Shown piece by piece: positions 55,942 to 64,000 of a stretch of DNA of 64,000 nucleotides. The notes below the pieces were generated by a model that worked only from the letters and a program-made list of their open reading frames with translations, did no database searches and was not told the DNA's origin. Origin of the DNA: Bugula neritina (taxonomy: Eukaryota; Bryozoa; Gymnolaemata; Cheilostomatida; Bugulidae); NCBI GenBank assembly GCA_964035545.1, contig OZ037765.1, forward strand, positions 15,308,698 through 15,372,697, given 5' to 3'. A program made the position numbers and the translations under genes. Every line of letters starts with the position of its first letter. Positions within the stretch are counted from its first letter, which is position 1.

Positions 55942-58735
55942 AAATACACTGCAACAGACTGAAGTATACTGTAATATATAGAAATGTACTGTAAAATACT
56001 CAAACATACGACAACATACTAAAAAATATACTGCAACATACTGAATTACACTGCAATATACTGAAATATACTTCAACATACCGAAACATACCTAAAAATA
56101 TTGAAATATACTGAAATACAGTGTAGGATGTTGAAATACACTGCAACAATTTGGAATATACAGCAACATACCGAAATATATGGTAACCTACTGAAATATG
56201 TTGCAAACTACTGAAATATACTGCAACATACTGCAACATAATGAAATATACTATAACACCCTGGAATAAACTGCAAAATACTGAAATATACTGTAACATA
56301 CTGAAACATACTGCAACATACCTAAATATACTGTAACATACTGAAATATACTGCAAGATACTGAAATATACTGACATACACTGGAACATACTGGAATACA
56401 CTGCAACATACTACAACATACTGAAATACACTGTAACCTACTGAAATATGCTGTAGCACACTGAAATATACTGCAACATACTGAAACATAATGCAAGTTA
56501 CTACAACATACTGAAATACACTGTGACATACTGAGATACACTGCAACATACTGAAATACACTGTAACATATTGAAATACACTGCAACATCTTGAAATATA
56601 CTGTAACACATTGAAAAATACTGCAACATACTGAAATATACTGTAACGCACTGAAATATACTGCAACATACTGAAATACACTGTAACATATTGAAATACG
56701 CTGCAACGCATTGAAATATACTGCAACACAATGAAAAATCGGCAACATACTGAAATATACTGGGACACATTGAAATATACTGCAACATACTGAAACATGC
56801 TGTAGCATACTGAAATACACTGCAACACACTGAAGTATACTGTAATATACAGAAATGTACTGTAACATTCTGAAACATACGTCAACATACTGAAACGTAC
56901 TGCAACATGCTGAACTATACTGCAACATACTGAAATACACTGTAATATACTGAATTAAACTGCAACATACTGCAACATACTGAATTACACTGTATCATAT
57001 TGAAATACACTGCAATACATTTAAATTTACTGCAACACACTGAAACATACTGCAACATACTGAAATATACTGCAACATATCGAAGTATATCGTAATATAC
57101 GGACATGTATTGTAACATAGTGAAACATACTGAAAGCTACTGAAATATACTTCAACATACTGAAATATACTGCAACACATTGAAATAAACCGCAACATAC
57201 CTAAATATACGATAATATACTGAAATAAACTGTAATACATAGAAAGACATTGCAACATACTGAAACATGCTGTAGCACACTGAAATACACTGCAACATAC
57301 TGAAATACACTGTAAAATACTGAAACACACTGCAACATACTGCAACATACTGAAATACACTGTAACCTACTGAAATAAACTGCAACATACTACAACATAC
57401 TGAAATGCACTGTAACATTATGAATTACACTGCAACACATTAAAAAACACTGCAACATACCGAAATATATGGTAAACTACTGAAACATACTGTAACACAT
57501 TGAAAAAAACTGCAACATACTGAAATATACTGTAACACACTGAAATATACTGCAAAATACTGAAATACACTGCAAAATACTGCAACATACTGAAATACAC
57601 TGTAACATACTGAAATAAACTGCAACATACTACAACATACTGAAATGCACTGTAAGATTATGAATTACACTGCAACACATTAAAAAACACTGCAACATAC
57701 CGAAATATATGGTAAACTACTGAAACATACTGTAACACATTGAAAAAAACTGCAACATACTGAAATATACTGTAACACACTGAAATATACTGCAAAATAC
57801 TGAAATACACTGTAACATACTGAAATACACTGTAACATACTGAAATATACTGCAACACACTGCAACATACTGAAATACACTGCAACAAACTACAACATAT
57901 TGAAACACACTGCAACACATTGAAATATACTGCAACACACTGACACATACGGCAACATATTGAAATATACTGCAACACATTGAAATATACCGCAACATAC
58001 TGAAATATGCTGTAGCACACTGAAATACACTGCAACTCACTGAAATATAGTGTAATATACAGAAATGTACTGTAAAATACTGAAATATACTGTAACATAC
58101 TGAAATATACTGCAACATACTGCAACATACTGAAATACACTGTAACATACTGAAATACGCTGCAACATACTGCAACATACTGAAATACACTGGAACATAT
58201 TGAAATACACTACAACGCATTGAAATGTACTGCAACACACTGAAACATACTGCAACATACTGAAATATACTGCGACACATTGAGATATACTGCAACATAG
58301 TGAAGTATAATGCAAGGTACTGCAACATACTGAAATACACTCTGACATACTGAAATACACTGCAACATACTGCAACATACTGAAATACACTGCAACACAT
58401 TGAAATAAACCACAACATACCTAAATATACGGTAATATACTGAAATATACTGTAACACATTGAAAAACATTGCAACATACTGAAACATACTGAAATATGC
58501 TGTAGCACACTGAAATACACCGCAATTCACTGAAAAATAGTGTAATATACAGAAATGTATCGTAACATACTGAAATGTACTGTAACAGACTGAAATGTAC
58601 TGTAACACACTGAAATATACTGCAACATGCTGAAATACACTGTAACATACTGAAATATACTGCAACACACTGCAACATACCGAAATACACTGTAACAAAC
58701 TGAAATACACTCCAACATACTACAACATACTGAAA
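55942..58735 (+). repeat. 4.5-kb-offset duplicate W, copy 1
   Basis: Matches 60440-63124. The offset starts at 4498 and becomes 4497 after one base is lost in the second copy near 60571. It falls to about 4377 after a 120-bp stretch (57655-57774) that only this copy has, and rises to 4389 through a two-base gain near 62577 and one extra A monomer near 62755 in copy 2. Confidence 0.8.
57373..57852 (+). repeat. 240-bp local tandem duplication
   Basis: A series beginning AAATAAACTGCAACATACT at 57373 starts again at 57613 and stays nearly identical for about 200 bp, including the rare CATTAAAAAACACTG. One early difference is TAACATTATG against TAAGATTATG. The 4.5-kb partner at 61870-62150 has only one full version, so the duplication, or a loss in the partner, came after the W duplication. 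Confidence 0.75.
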
Positions 58736-60439
58736 TACACTGTAACATATCGAAATACACCGCAACACATTGAAATATACTGCAACATACCCAAATGTAT
58801 GGTAAACTACTGAAATTTACTGTAACACATTGAAACATACCGCAAAATACTAAAATACACTGAAACACACTACAACATACTGAAATATACTGTAACCTAC
58901 TGAAATATGCTGTAGCACACTGAAATATACTGCAGCATACTAAAATAAAATGCAAGTTGCTACAACATACTGAAATACACTGTGACATACTGAGATACAC
59001 TGCAACATACTGAAATACACTGTAACATATTGAAATACACTGCAACACCTTGAAATATACTGTAACACATTGAAAAATACTGCAACATACTGAAATATAC
59101 TGTAACGCAATGAAATATACTGCAACATACTGAAATACACTGTAACAAACTGAAATACACTGTGTACTGCAACATGCTGAAATATATTGCAACATACTGA
59201 AATACGCTGTAACATATTGAAATGCGCTCCAACACATTGAAAGATACTGCAACATACTGAAACATACGGCAACATACTGAACTATACTGCAACAAAGTTA
59301 AATATACTGCAACATACTGAAATATGCTGTAGAATACTGAAATACACTGCAACACACTGAAATATAGCGTAATGAACAGAAATGTATTGTAACATACTTA
59401 AATATACTGTAACAAACTGAAATATACTGTCACATACCGAAATACACTGTAAAATACTGAAATATACTGCAAGATACTGCAACATACTGAAATACACTGT
59501 AACCTACTGATATACACTGCAATATACTGCAACATACTGAAATAGACAGTAACATATTGAAATACGCTGCAACACATTGAAATATACTGCAACATACCCA
59601 AATATATGGTAAACTACTGAAATATAATGTAACATATTGAAAAATACTGCAACATACTGAAATATACTGCAACATATCGAAGAATATTGTAAAATACGGA
59701 CATGTACTGTAACATAATGAAACATACTGAAGCACACTGAAACATACTGAAATACACTGTGACATACTGAGATACACTGCAACATACTGCAACATACTGC
59801 AACCTACTGCAACATACTGAAATACACTGTAACAGACTGAAATGTACTGTAACACACTGAAATATACTGTAACACATTGAAAAACACTGCAAGATACTGA
59901 AATATGCTGTAGCACACTGAAATACACTGCAACATACTGAAATACACTGTAAAATACTGAAATACACAGCAACATACTGCAACATACTGAAATACACATT
60001 AACCTACTGAAATACACTGCAACGTACTACAACATACTGAAATACACTGTAACATTATGAATTACACTGCAACACATTGAAAAATACTTCAACATACCGA
60101 AATATATGGCAAATTACTGAAATATACTTTAACACATTGAAAAAAACTGCATCATACTGAAATATACTGTAACACACTGAAATATACTGCAAAACACTGA
60201 AATACACTGTAACATACTGAAATACACTGTAACATACTGAAATATACTGCAACACACTGCAACATACTGAAATGCGCTGTAACATACTGAAATACACTGC
60301 AACATACTACAACATATTGAAATACACTGCAACACATTGAAATATACTGCAACACACTGAAACATCTGGCAACATATTGAAATATACTGCAACGCATTGA
60401 AATATACTGCCACATACTGAAATATGCTGTAGAATACTG
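58736..60439 (+). repeat. Heterogeneous satellite between the W duplicates
   Basis: Variant series related to 53.3-53.6 and 56.4-56.7 kb (for example a CTTGAAATATACTG series near 59048) without a clear long-range partner over its full length. The string ACACTGTGTACTGCAAC near 59158 is a local register break. No gene is seen. Confidence 0.6.
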
Positions 60440-63124
60440 AAATACACTGCAACAGACTGAAGTATACTGTAATATATAGAAATGTACTGTAAAATACTCA
60501 AACATACGACAACATACTAAAAAATATACTGCAACATACTGAATTACACTGCAATATACTGAAATATACTTCACATACCGAAACATACCTAAAAATATTG
60601 AAATACACTGAAATACAGTGTAGGATGTTGAAATACACTGCAACAATTTGGAATATACAGCAACATACCGAAATATATGGTAACCTACTGAAATATGTTG
60701 CAAACTACTGAAATATACTGCAACATACTGCAACATGATGAAATATACTATAACACCCTGGAATAAACTGCAAAATACTGAAATATACTGTAACATACTG
60801 AAACATACTGCAACATACCTAAATATACTGTAACATACTGAAATATACTGCAAGATACTGAAATATACTGACATACACTGGAACATACTGGAATACACTG
60901 CAACATACTACAACATACTGAAATACACTGTAACCTACTGAAATATGCTGTAGCACACTGAAATATACTGCAACATACTGAAACATAATGCAAGTTACTA
61001 CAACATACTGAAATACACTGTGACATACTGAGATACACTGCAACATACTGAAATACACTGTAACATATTGAAATACACTGCAACGTCTTGAAATATACTG
61101 TAACACATTGAAAAATACTGCAACATACTGAAATATACTGTAACGCACTGAAATATACTGCAACATACTGAAATACACTGTAACATATTGAAATACGCTG
61201 CAACGCATTGAAATATACTGCAACACAATGAAAAATCGGCAACATACTGAAATATACTGGGACACATTGAAATATACTGCAACATACTGGAACATACTGT
61301 AGCATACTGAAATACACTGCAACACACTGAAGTATACTGTAATATACAGAAATGTACTGTAACATTCTGAAACATACGTAAACATACTGAAACGTACTGC
61401 AACATGCTGAACTATACTGCAACATACTGAAATACACTGTAATATACTGAATTAAACTGCAACATACTGCAACATACTGAATTACACTGTATCATATTGA
61501 AATACACTGCAATACATTTAAATTTACTACAACACACTGAAACATACTGCAACATACTGAAAAATACTGCAACATATCGAAGTATATCGTAATATACGGA
61601 CATGTATTGTAACATAGTGAAACATACTGAAAGCTACTGAAATATACTTCAACATACTGAAATATACTGCAACACATTGAAATAAACCGCAACATACCTA
61701 AATATACGATAATATACTGAAATGAACTGTAATACATAGAAAGACATTGCAACATACTGAAACATGCTGTAGCACACTGAAATACACTGCAACATACTGA
61801 AAAACACTGTAAAATACTGAAACACACTGCAACATACTGCAACATACTGAAATACACTGTAACCTACTGAAATAAACTGCAACATACTACAACATACTGA
61901 AATGCATTGTAACATTATGAATTACACTGCAACACATTAAAAAACACTGCAACATACCTAAATATATGGTAAACTACTGAAACATACTGTAACACATTGA
62001 AAAAAACTGCAACATACTGAAATATACTGTAACACACTGAAATATACTGCAAAATACTGAAATACACTGCAAAATACTGCAACATACTGAAATACACTGT
62101 AACATACTGAAATAAACTGCATCATACTACAACATACTGAAATGCACTGTAACACACTGAAATATACTGCAAAATACTGAAATACACTGTAACATACTGA
62201 AATACACTGTAACATACTGAAATATACTGCAACACACTGCAACATACTGAAATACACTGCAACAAACTACAACATATTGAAACACACTGCAACACATTGA
62301 AATATACTGCAACACACTGACACATACGGCAACATATTGAAATATACTGCAACACATTGAAATATACCGCAACATACTGAAATATGCTGTAGCACACTGA
62401 AATACACTGCAACTCACTGAAATATAGTGTAATATACAGAAATGTACTGTAAAATACTGAAATATACTGTAACATACTGAAATATACTGCAACATACTGC
62501 AACATACTGAAATACACTGTAACATACTGAAATACGCTGCAACATACTGCAACATACTGAAATACACTGGAACATATATTGAAATACACTACAACGCATT
62601 GAAATGTACTGCAACACACTGAAACATACTGCAACATACTGAAATATACTGCGACACATTGAGATATACTGCAACATAGTGAAGTATAATGCAAGGTACT
62701 GCAACATACTGAAATACACTCTGACATACTGAAATACACTGCAACATACTGCAACATACTGCAACATACTGAAATACACTGCAACACATTGAAATAAACC
62801 GCAACATACCTAAATATACGGTAATATACTGAAATATACTGTAACACATTGAAAAACATTGCAACATACTGAAACATACTGAAATATGCTGTGGCACACT
62901 GAAATACACCGCAATTCACTGAAAAATAGTGTAATATACGGAAATGTATCGTAACATACTGAAATATACTGTAACAGACTGAAATGTACTGTAACACACT
63001 GAAATATACTGCAACATGCTGAAATACACTGTAACATACTGAAATATACTGCAACACACTGCAACATACCGAAATACACTGTAACAAACTGAAATACACT
63101 CCAACATACTACAACATACTGAAA
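60440..63124 (+). repeat. 4.5-kb-offset duplicate W, copy 2
   Basis: Second member of the W pair. It has one copy of the segment that is duplicated at 57373-57852 in copy 1, and carries the two-base insertion ACATATATTG near 62577. Confidence 0.8.
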
Positions 63125-64000
63125 GACACTGTGACATACTGAAATACACTGCAACATCCTGCTACATACTGAAATACACTGGAACATATTGAAATACCTT
63201 ACAACACATTGAATTATACTGCAACACACTGAAACATACAGCAACATACTGAAATACACTGCAACACATTGAGATATACTGCAACATAGTTAAATATAAT
63301 GCAAGATCTTGCAACATACTGAAATACACTGTGACATACTGAAATACACTGCAACATACTGCAACATACTGAAATACACTGCAACACATTGTAATAAAAC
63401 ACAACATACCTTAATATACAGTAATATACTGAAATATACTGTAACGCATTGAAAAACATTGCAACATACTGAAGCATGCTGTAGCACACTGAAATACACT
63501 GCAACACACTGAAACATACTGCAACATACTGAAATATACTGCAACATATCGAAGTATATTGTAAAATACGGACATGTACTGTAACATACTGAAACATACT
63601 GAAGCATACTGAAACATACTGAAACATACTGAAACATACTGAAATATACTTCAACATACTGAGATGTACTGCAACATACTGCAACATACTGAAATACACT
63701 GCAACATACTGAAATATAATGCAAGATACTGCAACATACAGAAATACACTGTGACATACTGAGATACACTGCAACATACTGCAACATACTGAAAGACACT
63801 GTAACATATTGAAATACACTGCAACACATTGAAATATACTGCAAACAATGAAACATACGGCAACATAATGAAATATAGTGCGACACATTGAAATATACTG
63901 CAACATACTGAAACATGCTGTAGCATACTGAAATACACTGCAACACATTGAAGTATACTGTAATATACAGCAATGTACTGTAACATACTGAAACATACGT
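63125..64000 (+). repeat. Terminal satellite segment
   Basis: Ordinary A/B monomers, with one locally homogenised run of five GAAACATACT-type repeats at 63591-63640. The array leaves the window at base 64000 in the same orientation. No gene is seen. Confidence 0.8.

Larger units (their letters stand above)
55816..64000 (+). repeat. Ten-base-monomer satellite, fourth block
   Basis: Satellite from the right flank of MITE copy 3 to the end of the window, so the array continues beyond base 64000. It contains a pair of about 2.7-2.8 kb duplicates offset by about 4.5 kb and a 240-bp local duplication. No gene is seen. Confidence 0.97.

Overview
The window is almost entirely one eukaryotic-type satellite DNA. 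By length about 61.8 kb of the 64 kb consists of ten-base monomers. The commonest pair is monomer A, CAACATACTG, followed by monomer B, AAATACACTG. No ordinary protein gene, rRNA, tRNA, CRISPR array or bacterial operon can be seen. The only non-satellite DNA is three copies of a 723-757 bp terminal-inverted-repeat element (33476-34232, 36813-37569, 55091-55813). It has the architecture of a non-autonomous DNA transposon (MITE) and belongs to a family I do not recognise. Satellite plus MITE points to a eukaryotic nuclear chromosome, probably heterochromatin. The taxon cannot be read from the sequence.

The array always points the same way. The plus strand is rich in A and C and poor in G throughout, and I found no inverted block. 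From 1 to about 3390 the ten-base register is never broken. After that, rare one-base slips and larger segmental duplications build a nested higher-order structure:
- A tandem pair of 8136/8135-bp units spans about 3525-19795. Each unit carries an internal 2352 + 3912 + 1872 spacing of the same landmark.
- A 2.2-kb tandem pair spans 21241-25714.
- A 3.3-kb tandem pair that carries the MITE with it spans 31816-38366.
- Interleaved 5.97/5.37-kb, 5.80-kb and 0.95-kb offset duplications occupy 40.2-52.1 kb.
- A 4.5-kb offset pair covers 55.9-63.1 kb.

The minus strand of the satellite has almost no stop codons. It therefore shows hundreds of long open frames (up to 590 codons at 7428-9200 and 15563-17335) that encode a Cys/Val/Phe/Tyr-rich 20-residue repeat. 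Because 10 mod 3 is 1, all three minus frames give the same peptide. These frames follow from the monomer, and I do not annotate them as genes.

The MITE copies can be dated against the satellite. A closely similar satellite segment without the element lies around 27136. Copies 1 and 2 share one insertion site and were duplicated together with about 3.3 kb of flank. Copy 3 is an independent insertion at another site, about 5% diverged and with a 33-bp internal deletion. Comparing filled and empty sites gives a two-base target duplication (AA for copies 1/2, AC for copy 3) next to perfect 17-bp inverted ends. The strongest candidates for something undescribed are this MITE family and the helically phased ten-base satellite with its nested higher-order repeats. 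All block edges below come from reading by eye and may be off by tens of bases.
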